A stretch of 64,000 nt of DNA from Persephonella marina EX-H1 (GTDB lineage Bacteria; Aquificota; Aquificia; Aquificales; Hydrogenothermaceae). Shown here one piece after another: positions 26,988-36,100 of this stretch. Within the stretch, counting starts at the first letter, position 1. Every line of letters starts with the position of its first letter. Position numbers and translations under genes: made by a program. The DNA is taken from NCBI RefSeq assembly GCF_000021565.1, contig NC_012440.1:562672-626671 (forward strand), read 5' to 3'. The notes below the pieces were generated by a model. The model made no database searches, was not told the origin of the DNA, and was given only the letters and a program-made list of their open reading frames with translations.

Positions 26988-27760
26988 CTTTTTTTCCTTT
27001 TAAGTCCGTATAGGAGAATAACAACCCCTGCTACAACCATTCCTGCTGTCACTATCTGATTCCATGTAAGACCTATAACAGGCAGAGGTGGTGTTACACC
27101 TCTCCAGAACTCAAGGAGAAACCTCTCAATCCCGTAAAGTATCAGGTAGATTGAGAATATCTGTCCATCAAAGGATTTTTTTCTATAAATATAAAAAAGT
27201 ACTCCAAATATAAGGAAGTTTCCTAAAGCCTCTGCCGGCTGTGTCGGATAAAGTGGAAATCCATGTGGTGCAGCTGTGTGAGGATGATCTGGGAATGTTA
27301 TCCCTATAGATCTGAAGATAGAGTCTTCAGGAACAGGCTTTCCGTAACAGCATCCTGCTGCTGTGCATCCAAGCCTTCCTATACCGTGACCAAGTACCAC
27401 AGATATTCCAGCTATATCTGCAGCTTTAAGCACAGGGATTGAGTATTTTTTCAGAAGAAGGTAAAGAACTATCGCTCCACCTATGAATGCACCAAACCAG
27501 TCAATACCACCTTTCCATACAGCTATATAATCAATAAGTGATCTGAACTCATCCGGATGTTCCAGTATATAGGCTATCCTTGCCCCAACAAGACCACCTA
27601 AAACAGTGAAAAGAAAGAGATTTTCCACATTTTTTACATTAAGTCCTTCTTTTTTCCCAAAGTATGTGGCTGTATAGAATGAAGCTATCATACCTAACGC
27701 AACAAGAAGTCCGTAGGTATGAATAACAAAATCACCTATCTTTATCAGATCAGGAAACAT
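26984..27760 (-). CDS. lgt: Phosphatidylglycerol-prolipoprotein diacylglyceryl transferase
   Basis: Lgt attaches diacylglycerol from phosphatidylglycerol to the lipobox Cys of prolipoproteins. The 258-residue polytopic protein has about seven hydrophobic segments, the early motif HTYGLLVALGMIASFY and the signature GHGIGRLGCTAAGCCYGKPV, with the conserved Arg in GLVGARIAYILEH. It overlaps folC by 4 bases and follows def by 12. Confidence 0.96.
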   Translation of the reverse strand: MFPDLIKIGDFVIHTYGLLVALGMIASFYTATYFGKKEGLNVKNVENLFLFTVLGGLVGARIAYILEHPDEFRSLIDYIAVWKGGIDWFGAFIGGAIVLYLLLKKYSIPVLKAADIAGISVVLGHGIGRLGCTAAGCCYGKPVPEDSIFRSIGITFPDHPHTAAPHGFPLYPTQPAEALGNFLIFGVLFYIYRKKSFDGQIFSIYLILYGIERFLLEFWRGVTPPLPVIGLTWNQIVTAGMVVAGVVILLYGLKRKKR

Positions 27761-27772
27761 ATACTCTCCTTT

Positions 27773-28303
27773 TTATCTTGCTTTTAAAGCCTCTTTTTTT
27801 CTGCTTTTCATATACTTCTCAAGTACCATTCTTTTCTTAACAGGCGGGAGATAGTTTATAAAAGGTATACCGTTTATATGGTCTATCTCATGCTGAAGAA
27901 CAACAGAGAGAAAATCCTTTCCCTCAATCTCTATATCATTTCCGTTTATATCCTTTGCCTTTACCTTTACCCTTTCAGCCCTTGGTATTGTTATCTGAAC
28001 ACCTGGAAAACTGAGGCATCCCTCGGTTGACTCAATCTCACCTTCTTTTTCAACGATCTGAGGATTTATTAGAACAAGTTTAACACCTTTTTCACCTTCT
28101 TCCTCACGTACTGTTGTATCTATAACGATAATCCTGTAAGGAATGCCTATCTGGTTCGCTGCAAGTCCAACACCATCAAGCTCATACATCTTTTTGAACA
28201 TCACATCAACATACTCTTTTAGCTTCCCATCTGAGAAAAAATCAACCTCTTTCATCTTCTGCTTAAGTATCTTATCAGGCCATGTTCTTATCTCGTATGT
28301 CAT
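27773..28303 (-). CDS. def: Peptide deformylase
   Basis: Def removes the formyl group from new proteins. The 176-residue metalloenzyme has all three motifs: GVGLAANQIG, EGCLSFPG (metal Cys) and QHEIDHINGIPF (two metal His and the catalytic Glu). It starts two bases after the rpe stop codon. Confidence 0.97.
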   Translation of the reverse strand: MTYEIRTWPDKILKQKMKEVDFFSDGKLKEYVDVMFKKMYELDGVGLAANQIGIPYRIIVIDTTVREEEGEKGVKLVLINPQIVEKEGEIESTEGCLSFPGVQITIPRAERVKVKAKDINGNDIEIEGKDFLSVVLQHEIDHINGIPFINYLPPVKKRMVLEKYMKSRKKEALKAR

Positions 28304-28305
28304 AA

Positions 28306-28989
28306 CTAAACCTCTATATATAAAGCTTTTTCTTTAAGCTTTCTTACCATCTCTGCTGGATCTTCAGCTTTGAAAATGGAACTTCCAGCTACAAATATAT
28401 TAACTCCAGCAGAGGAAACATCACCTATATTGTTAATATTTATACCACCGTCAATCTCAATTAATATATCCGTCCTTCCTGTTTCTTCCATGAGCTTTTT
28501 CAGTTTTTTAACCTTGTTTAATGTCTCAGGTATAAATTTCTGACCACCAAAACCTGGATTTACAGACATTATCAGTACATAGTCTATATAATAAATTATC
28601 TCCTCAAGTGTGTTAACAGGTGTTGAAGGGTTAAGAACAACGCCTGCTTTAACATTCTGAGACTTTATATAATCAACAAGTCTGTGTGAATGGATACATG
28701 CATCCATATGGAATGAGATCATATCACATCCTGCTTTTATAAAATCCGGGACATACCTCTCAGGTTCAACAATCATAAGGTGTGCATCAAATGGCAGATC
28801 TGTTATAGATCTTAAGCTCTCTATCACAGGAGGACCTATAGTTATATTTGGAACATACCTCCCATCCATAACATCAAGGTGTATTATATCTGCTCCGCCT
28901 TTTTCCACTTTCCTTATCTCCTCACCGAGCTTTGAAAAGTCCGCTGAGAGTATAGAAGGTGCTATAAGTTTTGTTTCTGCCAAGTCCAT
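28306..28989 (-). CDS. rpe: Ribulose-phosphate 3-epimerase
   Basis: Rpe interconverts ribulose-5-phosphate and xylulose-5-phosphate. The 227-residue TIM barrel has the family motifs IAPSILSADFSKLGEEI, IIHLDVMDGRYVPNITIGPP, DAHLMIVEPERYV, VLIMSVNPGFGGQKFI and EIDGGININNI. It is the first gene of a long minus-strand run that continues through def, lgt, folC and truB. Its start faces the divergent lipid-kinase gene across a 79-base AT-rich gap. Confidence 0.97.
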   Translation of the reverse strand: MDLAETKLIAPSILSADFSKLGEEIRKVEKGGADIIHLDVMDGRYVPNITIGPPVIESLRSITDLPFDAHLMIVEPERYVPDFIKAGCDMISFHMDACIHSHRLVDYIKSQNVKAGVVLNPSTPVNTLEEIIYYIDYVLIMSVNPGFGGQKFIPETLNKVKKLKKLMEETGRTDILIEIDGGININNIGDVSSAGVNIFVAGSSIFKAEDPAEMVRKLKEKALYIEV

Positions 28990-29068
28990 CCTCCAGTTTT
29001 TTTAATTATCTAAATAATTATATATATTTATCTTTTATAATGTTTAGTAAATAAAGATAAGGTATGCT

Positions 29069-29695
29069 ATGGAAGTAAAAAAGGAGATATACAGAAAGGT
29101 ATTCCATATAGTATCCACGCTGTCCATGATAATCCCTGTTGAGATTTTTGGTAAGTACTCTGTATCCATTATAATGGCTGTAATGCTGTTATCTCTTATA
29201 CCAATCTCTTATTTCAGGATAAGGAATATATTTACAGATTGGTACTGGAAGATTATTGATCTTGTTGAGAGGGAAAGAAATATAAGAATAATGCCTGCCC
29301 GTCAGGCTTTTTCCCTGTCTGTAGGACTGCTGATTGTGTCTCTTTTTTTCAGTGAGGAGATACTTAAGATCTCAATCGTATCTGTTGCTGTTTATGATGG
29401 TTTTGCAACTATAACAGGTATTCTATTTGGGAAGCATAAGATACTTGGAACCAAAAAGAGTGTTGAGGGGGTTATAGGTGGGTTTATACCGAATTTTATA
29501 GCGCTTCTGTTTTTATTAGATCCTTTTAATGCTCTCTCAGTTACAGTCTTTACAGCTTTTATAGAACTTTTAAGTTCTGATAGGAGATGGTTCTTAGATG
29601 ATAATCTGACAATTCCTTTATCTGTTGCATTTTTTTCCGTTTTTGTCCTAAACCTTCCAGCCAAGGCTTCTCAGTTTTTCCTTTCCTTCTTCTGA
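29069..29695 (+). CDS. Membrane lipid kinase of the dolichol/phytol/DAG kinase family
   Basis: The 208-residue polytopic protein has about six hydrophobic segments. The early motif is KEIYRKVFHIVSTLSMIIP. The signature VYDGFATITGILFGKHKILG followed by TKKSVEGVIGGF matches the CTP-dependent SEC59/DGK1/VTE5 group, and is also close to the CdsA fold. In bacteria the substrate is usually unknown; polyprenol or diacylglycerol are likely. It is monocistronic, and its 3' end overlaps the convergent SufT-like gene by 48 bases. Confidence 0.8.
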   Translation: MEVKKEIYRKVFHIVSTLSMIIPVEIFGKYSVSIIMAVMLLSLIPISYFRIRNIFTDWYWKIIDLVERERNIRIMPARQAFSLSVGLLIVSLFFSEEILKISIVSVAVYDGFATITGILFGKHKILGTKKSVEGVIGGFIPNFIALLFLLDPFNALSVTVFTAFIELLSSDRRWFLDDNLTIPLSVAFFSVFVLNLPAKASQFFLSFF

Positions 29696-29971
29696 TATCA
29701 TTTTTGTGTTCCAGGGCTTTGAGAAATCAAACCTTATACTTACCTCTGTCATTCCATCCAGCCTTTTGCTCAGCTTGTTGATTATTGATCTTGTTATGAG
29801 ATCTTCAAGGGGACAGTTTGGTGTTGTGAGGGTTAAAACGATCTCTATCTTACCGTCATCAATTATTATTCTCCTCACAAGTCCAAGATTTACAATATCA
29901 AGTGGTATTTCTGGATCATAAACCTCTTTAAGAAGCTTCAGTATCTCTACTTCAGATATTAACTTACCCAT
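29648..29971 (-). CDS. MIP18/DUF59-family Fe-S assembly protein (SufT-like)
   Basis: The 107-residue protein is a single MIP18-type domain. It has the typical start LKEVYDPEIPLDIVNLGLV, the conserved Cys motif LTLTTPNCPLEDLI, and a C-terminal extension containing the conserved SIRFDFSKPWNTKMISEEG. Such proteins assist Fe-S cluster delivery, which fits a genome rich in ferredoxin subunits. It starts four bases after pyrC and its 3' end overlaps the lipid-kinase gene. Confidence 0.88.
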   Translation of the reverse strand: MGKLISEVEILKLLKEVYDPEIPLDIVNLGLVRRIIIDDGKIEIVLTLTTPNCPLEDLITRSIINKLSKRLDGMTEVSIRFDFSKPWNTKMISEEGKEKLRSLGWKV

Positions 29972-29974
29972 CTG

Positions 29975-31252
29975 TTAATCCTTAAAAACGATCTTTCCGT
30001 TATAAAATGTATACTTTACCTTTCCTATAAGCTTTCTGCCTATCAATGGGGTGTTCTTGCTCTTAGATTTTATAACCTCCTCTGTAACTTCCCAGCTCTC
30101 TGTAGGATCAAACACTGTAAGTTCTGCTTTAACACCTTCCTTTATCTGGGGAGGATCTATACCTATTCTCTCAGCAGGTTTTGTAGATAAAACCTCAATT
30201 GCTCTAAATATATCAAAATAATCCTTTCTTACAAGCTCAAGTATTATTGGGAGAGAGAACTGTAACCCTATCATACCTGGTGGACAGTGCTGATGTTCAA
30301 GCATCTTTTCCTGATGGGCGTGTGGTGCGTGGTCTGTTGCAACAAAATCTATGATACCTGATGCTAAAGCCCATCTTAATGCCTCTATATCTTCATGTTC
30401 CCTTAGTGGTGGTGATACCTTTGCCTTACAGTCAAAATCAAGCCATTCCTCATCTGTAAGGTATAAGTGGTGAGGTGTAACCTCCGCTGTAACAGGAGCT
30501 CCCATAGCCTTAGCCCATGTTATAACCTCAACGGCAACCTTTGTTGAAACGTGACATATATGGACGGGCATACCTGTATGAAGTGATAGAACACAATCCC
30601 TTGCGACCATTGTGTCTTCAGCTTCAGGTGGAAGTGGAGGGAGTCCTAAAGCTGCAGATATCTCACCTTCATGTGCAACGCCATCCTGTGAAAGGTTAAG
30701 ATCCTCACAGTGATCAGCAACAAAACTTCCTATTGATCCTGCGAACTCCATCGCCTTTCTCATCACGTGTGCGTCCATAACAGGTGCACCATCATCGGTG
30801 AAATAAACAGCTCCAGCCTCTTTTAGAAGGGACATCTCTGTTAGCTTTTTCCCTTCACGACCTTTTGTTATGGCAGCTGCCGGAAGCACTCTGCATAGAC
30901 CTATCTCTTCACCTTTTTCAACAATGTATCTCACAAGAGAAGGCTCATCTAAAGCAGGTATAGTGTTTGGCATACATACAACGGTTGTGTATCCACCTGC
31001 TACAGCTGATAAAGATCCTGTATAAAGATCTTCCTTATATGTCTGTCCAGGATCTCTAAAATGAACATGTATATCAACAAATGATGGGGATACTATACAG
31101 TTTGTTGCATCTATGATCTCACATCCAGGAAAGGGCTGAATATCTTTATCTATCTTTTTTATAACACCGTTTTCTATAAGTATGTCCAGCTCTTTCTTTA
31201 TATTCTGCTTCGGATCCACTATAAAACCGTTTTTTATCAGAATAGATCCCAA
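29975..31252 (-). CDS. pyrC: Dihydroorotase
   Basis: The enzyme closes carbamoyl-aspartate to dihydroorotate. The 425-residue amidohydrolase has the zinc motif VDIHVHFRDPGQTYKEDLY, the second-metal region HCEDLNLS, HICHVSTK, TPHHLYLTDEEW and the catalytic Asp in DFVATDHAPHA. The sequence fits the type I (AllB/PyrC long) form. It lies within gltB-purE-nuclease-lepB-pyrC-sufT, preceded by a 54-base gap after lepB. Confidence 0.97.
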   Translation of the reverse strand: MGSILIKNGFIVDPKQNIKKELDILIENGVIKKIDKDIQPFPGCEIIDATNCIVSPSFVDIHVHFRDPGQTYKEDLYTGSLSAVAGGYTTVVCMPNTIPALDEPSLVRYIVEKGEEIGLCRVLPAAAITKGREGKKLTEMSLLKEAGAVYFTDDGAPVMDAHVMRKAMEFAGSIGSFVADHCEDLNLSQDGVAHEGEISAALGLPPLPPEAEDTMVARDCVLSLHTGMPVHICHVSTKVAVEVITWAKAMGAPVTAEVTPHHLYLTDEEWLDFDCKAKVSPPLREHEDIEALRWALASGIIDFVATDHAPHAHQEKMLEHQHCPPGMIGLQFSLPIILELVRKDYFDIFRAIEVLSTKPAERIGIDPPQIKEGVKAELTVFDPTESWEVTEEVIKSKSKNTPLIGRKLIGKVKYTFYNGKIVFKD

Positions 31253-31306
31253 TTCCTGCCTCCTGTTTTCATATAAATTTAGAAGTTCAAAGATTTTTAT
31301 TCAAGC

Positions 31307-32008
31307 TTACCAGATCACCTTACCGATCCTGTCAAATCTGATAGCCGGTTTTTGAGGATCAAAGGAAAAATAGATTACAAATGCCTGACCTATTATAAAA
31401 TCATCTGGAACAAAGCCCCAGAACCTGCTGTCCCTACTGTTGTCCCTGTTATCTCCCATAACGAAGTAATAACCTTCCGGTACCTCTACAGGTCCAAAAT
31501 CCTTACCCTCACCATCAAATATCTCCATAACTGTGTATTTATGTAGTTTCCCATCTGATCTCGGGATGTACTCGTAATACATCTTTGCCCTCGCATTTGG
31601 CTCCCTGAACTCACCTGCCTCTTCCCTCTTTAAAGGTTCACCATTCAGGTATACAGTATCGTTTTTAACCTCAACTATATCTCCAGGGAGAGCTATTATC
31701 CTTTTTATAAAGTCTATATCAGGATTTTCAGGGTACTTGAAAACGATAATATCTCCTCTATCAGGCTTTACTATACGGTTTTTGTATGTGTAAAAATCAA
31801 TATTTGTAAAGGGAATACCTATAGTCCAGTCCCCGTAAACCAGTTTGTTAACAAGTATAAAATCACCTACAAGAAGTGTAGGTTTCATTGATCCTGATGG
31901 TATATTAAAAGCCTGTGCAAAGAAAACCCTTATTATAGATACAACAACAACAATAAATATTATCGTTTTCGCAAACTCTTTTATATCTTTTTTCTTTTTC
32001 TCCGCCAT
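31307..32008 (-). CDS. lepB: Signal peptidase I
   Basis: LepB cleaves signal peptides on the outer face of the inner membrane. The 233-residue protein has one N-terminal membrane helix (IIFIVVVVSIIRVFFAQAF). The catalytic Ser lies in NIPSGSMKPTLLVGD, the catalytic Lys in DFIKRIIALPGDIVE, and box E reads GYYFVMGDNRDNSRDSRFWG. It starts 16 bases after the secreted-nuclease gene. Confidence 0.97.
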   Translation of the reverse strand: MAEKKKKDIKEFAKTIIFIVVVVSIIRVFFAQAFNIPSGSMKPTLLVGDFILVNKLVYGDWTIGIPFTNIDFYTYKNRIVKPDRGDIIVFKYPENPDIDFIKRIIALPGDIVEVKNDTVYLNGEPLKREEAGEFREPNARAKMYYEYIPRSDGKLHKYTVMEIFDGEGKDFGPVEVPEGYYFVMGDNRDNSRDSRFWGFVPDDFIIGQAFVIYFSFDPQKPAIRFDRIGKVIW

Positions 32009-32024
32009 CTAACCTCTCTCTAAC

Positions 32025-32627
32025 CTATTTTTTCCACAGTCCTCTCTGTTTTTCCCTTGCTTCTCTAAAACATTTTAGAAATCTGTCTTTGTACTTAACA
32101 TTGGGAGGGATTGTCAGAGGGTATGCGTACCCTGAACATATTATAATCTCATTCAACATCTTTCCGTCAGGAAGCCATACGTATGCCAACAGTCTTCCAT
32201 ACCTGTCCTGGGGCTGTACATCAAACTCAAGGAATACAGTTCTGAACAATCTTTTTTTACCTTTTTTTCTTAAAACACTCTGTGTAAACTCCTTAGCCTT
32301 TTTACCAAGCTGAATTATAGTTTTAATATCTTTTTTTGTGTGCTCAGACTGTATCTTTGATCTTCTGTTGGGTCTGCTTTCAGGTGTGTCTATACCTATT
32401 AATCTGACTGTAAACCTTAGATTTTTCAGTTTTTTTCTGTTGTTAAACTTCACTTCAGGGATTGAGACAACAACAGTATCCCCATCAATAACCCTTAAAA
32501 CCTTCGCCTTAACAAACTCCTTCGGAGGTTTCCATACCTCTTTACCCTCAGATAAGGTTATGATAGCCAGAAAACAGAGAAAAAATAAGATCTTAACCTT
32601 CATAGCTGTAAGCTTTTGCCTCTTCAT
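32025..32627 (-). CDS. Exported thermonuclease-family (SNase-like) nuclease
   Basis: The 200-residue protein has a signal peptide (KILFFLCFLAIITLSEG) and a staphylococcal-nuclease fold. AKVLRVIDGDTVVVSIPEVK carries the metal Asp, RLIGIDTPESRP the catalytic Arg and Glu region, and DRYGRLLAYVWLPDG the second Arg. The C-terminal ends KQRGLWKK, typical of the family. The start may be ATG 32627 or ATG 32603. The second gives a cleaner signal peptide (MKVKILFF) but a distant ribosome site. Either way the start overlaps purE. A role in degrading external nucleic acid is likely from the family. Confidence 0.88.
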   Translation of the reverse strand: MKRQKLTAMKVKILFFLCFLAIITLSEGKEVWKPPKEFVKAKVLRVIDGDTVVVSIPEVKFNNRKKLKNLRFTVRLIGIDTPESRPNRRSKIQSEHTKKDIKTIIQLGKKAKEFTQSVLRKKGKKRLFRTVFLEFDVQPQDRYGRLLAYVWLPDGKMLNEIIICSGYAYPLTIPPNVKYKDRFLKCFREAREKQRGLWKK

Positions 32628-33093
32628 TTGCCTTTAAAACTTTTTCTCTCATCTGGACCTTGTACTCTCTGAGCTTATCTCTCACTTCTGGATATCCTAT
32701 GGAAAGTATCTGTGCTGCTAAAACAGCAGCATTAACAGCTCCAGCCTTTCCAGTTGTGACCGTTGCAACAGGAACACCTGGAGGCATCATAACTGTTGAA
32801 AGTAGAGAATCAAGACCTTTAAATGATGAGTTATCAACAGGTATTCCTATAACAGGTATTGTTACCTTTCCTGCGATCGTTCCTGCCAGATGTGCTGCAA
32901 ATCCTGCTGCAGCTATTATGACGCCATAATTCTCCTCAGCTGTTTTACATACCTGTGCAACCTCATCAGGTGTTCTATGAGCTGAAAGGATATAAACATC
33001 AAATGGAATATCAAATTTTTTTAATGTCTCAAAACAGCTTTCCATAATATCAAGATCTGATTTACTTCCCATAAATACAGCTACCTTCTTCAT
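32593..33093 (-). CDS. purE: N5-carboxyaminoimidazole ribonucleotide mutase
   Basis: PurE rearranges N5-CAIR to CAIR in purine synthesis. The 166-residue protein shows the class I motifs VAVFMGSKSDLDIMESC, SAHRTPDEV, AAAGFAAHLAGTIAG and VPVATVTTGKAGAVNAA. It starts 11 bases after gltB, and its end overlaps the nuclease gene start. No purK is adjacent. Confidence 0.97.
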   Translation of the reverse strand: MKKVAVFMGSKSDLDIMESCFETLKKFDIPFDVYILSAHRTPDEVAQVCKTAEENYGVIIAAAGFAAHLAGTIAGKVTIPVIGIPVDNSSFKGLDSLLSTVMMPPGVPVATVTTGKAGAVNAAVLAAQILSIGYPEVRDKLREYKVQMREKVLKANEEAKAYSYEG

Positions 33094-33104
33094 ACATCCT
33101 CCTT

Positions 33105-36100
33105 TTATTTTTTCTCTATTTTTGCCTCATCTGTTTCTGGAGCCGGTTTTTTGATCTCAACAGGAGAGATCTTAACAAAGTTGTTTATCTCCTCATCAAA
33201 GTTATCAAGTATCTTTGTAGCTATCTTACTCTCTGTGTAGGCTTTATGTTTTGTGATAAGTCTTTTTATCTCCTCAACATCCTCTTCGTCAAGCTCGTCT
33301 ATAAATACATATGAGCTGTTTATATTTCTCTCCATCTCTCCGTCTGGATCGTAAACATAGGCAACACCACCTGTCATACCTGCACCAAAGTTGACACCAG
33401 TCTTTCCAAGTATAACAACCGTTCCGTTTGTCATATACTCACAGCCGTGATCTCCAACCCCTTCAACAACAGCTGTTGCACCGCTGTTTCTTACAGCAAA
33501 TCTCTCTCCGGCTATACCTGATGCGAAAAGCTGTCCTCCTGTCGCTCCGTAAAGGCATGTATTACCCATGATAACGTTCTCATGTGGGTTTCCTCTGAAC
33601 TCCTTAGGTGGTTTTAGAACTATAAGTCCACCTGTCATACCTTTTCCAACATAGTCGTTTGCATCACCTATAAGGATCAGGTTCAGCCCTGGAACGCAGA
33701 ACGCACCGAAGCTCTGACCTGCAGTTCCAACAAGGTTAAGTTCTATTTTCGCAAGTCTTAAACCTTTATCACCGTATCTCTTTGTTATCTCATGGGCTAT
33801 CCTTGTTCCTACAGTTCTGTAGACATTCTTTATCACATAAAATCCTGCGAAGTTCTCCTGTTTTTCTATGTAAGGAAGGGCATCTTTAAGTATCTCCTCA
33901 TCAAAAGGTTTTGATGGAGGATCATTCCTGTCCTTCATAGCCCTTCTTGGTTTCTTACCTGTAGGATCAGGATCCTTAAGTATGTATCCAAGATCAACAA
34001 ATTTTGCCTTGTAGTGGTCTGATGGTATCTTTGGTTTTATAAGATCAACCCTTCCTATTATCTCATCAAGATGTCTGTAACCCATATCTGCAAGCCACTG
34101 TCTAACATCATGGGCCAGGAACATAAGATATCTTATTACATGTTCAGGCTGTCCAGGGAATTTCTCCCTCAATCTTTCATCCTGTGTTGCAACACCGACA
34201 GGACATGTGTTTAGATGGCACTGCCTTGCCATGACACATCCTTCAGCTACCATAAGTGATGTTCCAAGTCCGAACTCCTCTGCCCCAAGAAGAGCTCCTA
34301 TTATAATGTCCCTGCCTGTTTTTATCTGACCGTCAACTCTAAGTCTTACCCTGTCTCTAAGATCGTTCTCAATGAGGACCCTCTGTACCTCGGAAAGACC
34401 AAGCTCCCATATTGTTCCAGCATTTTTTATTGATACCAGCGGTGAAGCACCTGTTCCACCGTCATGTCCTGATATATGAATGATATCAGCAAATGCCTTT
34501 GCAACACCTGATGCAATCGTTCCTATTCCTGTTTCTGCAACAAGCTTTACTATAACTTTTGCCCTTGGGTTTATCATCTTCAGATCGTAAATAAGCTGGG
34601 CAAGATCCTCAATTGAGTATATATCGTGGTGTGGAGGTGGAGATATAAGTGTTGTTCCAGGTCTTGCCCTTCTTAAGAATGCTATATATGCGTTAACCTT
34701 TTTACCTGGAAGCTGTCCACCTTCTCCTGGTTTTGCACCCTGTGCTATCTTTATCTCTATCTCTTCCGCTGAGTTCAGGTACTCTGCTGTTACACCGAAT
34801 CTTCCAGATGCAACCTGTTTTATCTTTGAGTTCTTTATCGTTCCATATCTTGCAGGATCCTCACCACCTTCTCCTGAGTTTGATTTAGCTCCAACCCTGT
34901 TCATCGCCTCAGCTATTGTCTCATGGGCTTCCTTACTTAAAGCCCCTATTGACATCGCAGCACCAACAAACCTCTTTACTATCTCCTCAGCAGGTTCAAC
35001 CTCATCAACAGGTATAGGAGGTCTGTCGCTCTGTATCTCAAACAGATCTCTTATCGTTACAGGTTTTTCCTTCCATGCATCCTCGGTGAACTTCTTGTAT
35101 TCCTCCCAGCTCTCACCTCTTACAGCCCTGTGGAGATCTCTTACAGCGTTAGGGTTCCATGAGTGAAACTCTCCATCCCTTCTGTGTCTGAACTCACCAC
35201 CCTGAGGAAGAGTTACCTTTTCTTCAAAGAAAGCTTTATTAAATCTTATAAGTGTCTCCTGTGCTATCTGTTTTACACCTATACCACCTATCTGTGATGG
35301 TGTTCCAGGGAAATACTTATCTATAACTTCCTTACCTATACCGAGAGCCTCAAAAAGTCCTGAACCTCTGTAACTTTTTATTGTTGCAATTCCCATCTTA
35401 GACATTATCTTTAAAAGACCTTCATTTACAGCCTTACGGTAGTTCTTTATGGCTTCTTCAAAGGAGAGATTGAACTTCTTATCTTCCTCAACAAGATTTC
35501 TTATTATCTGGACTACCATATAAGGATTTACAAGAGTCGCACCGTACCCTATCAGGAATGCTATAGAGTGTGTATCCCTTGCTTCTCCTGTGTCTGCTAT
35601 AAGTGAGAATCTGCTTCTCTTTCCTTTTCTTCCCATATAACTGTTTATAGCAGCAACAGCAAGACCTATAGGTATAGGAGCACCTTCAATCGATACACCT
35701 CTGTCTGTTACAACTATAAGCTCCTTTCCATTATCTACAGCTTCCTCAACCCTTTTACATATATCTTCAAGTGCAGGTTCAAGGGCGTCATCGTAAGGAT
35801 CAAATATCGCAGGAATGATCTGTGCTTTATCTCCATAAAGATTTATAAGCTCTTCCATCTCATTATCAAATATCAGTGGGGAGGGGAATAGGAGCTGTTT
35901 TGCATGTTCTGGGGTTTCTTTAAGGAAGTTCTCCTTTTTCCCGACGTATGTGTTCAGGGACATAACCTTTTTTTCTCTTATAGGGTCTATAGGAGGATTT
36001 GTAACCTGTGCAAATCTCTGTTTGAAGTATGAAGGAAGAAGTTTTGGTCTTTTTGATAGAACCGATAGAGGTGTGTCATTTCCCATAGAGTAAACAGGAT

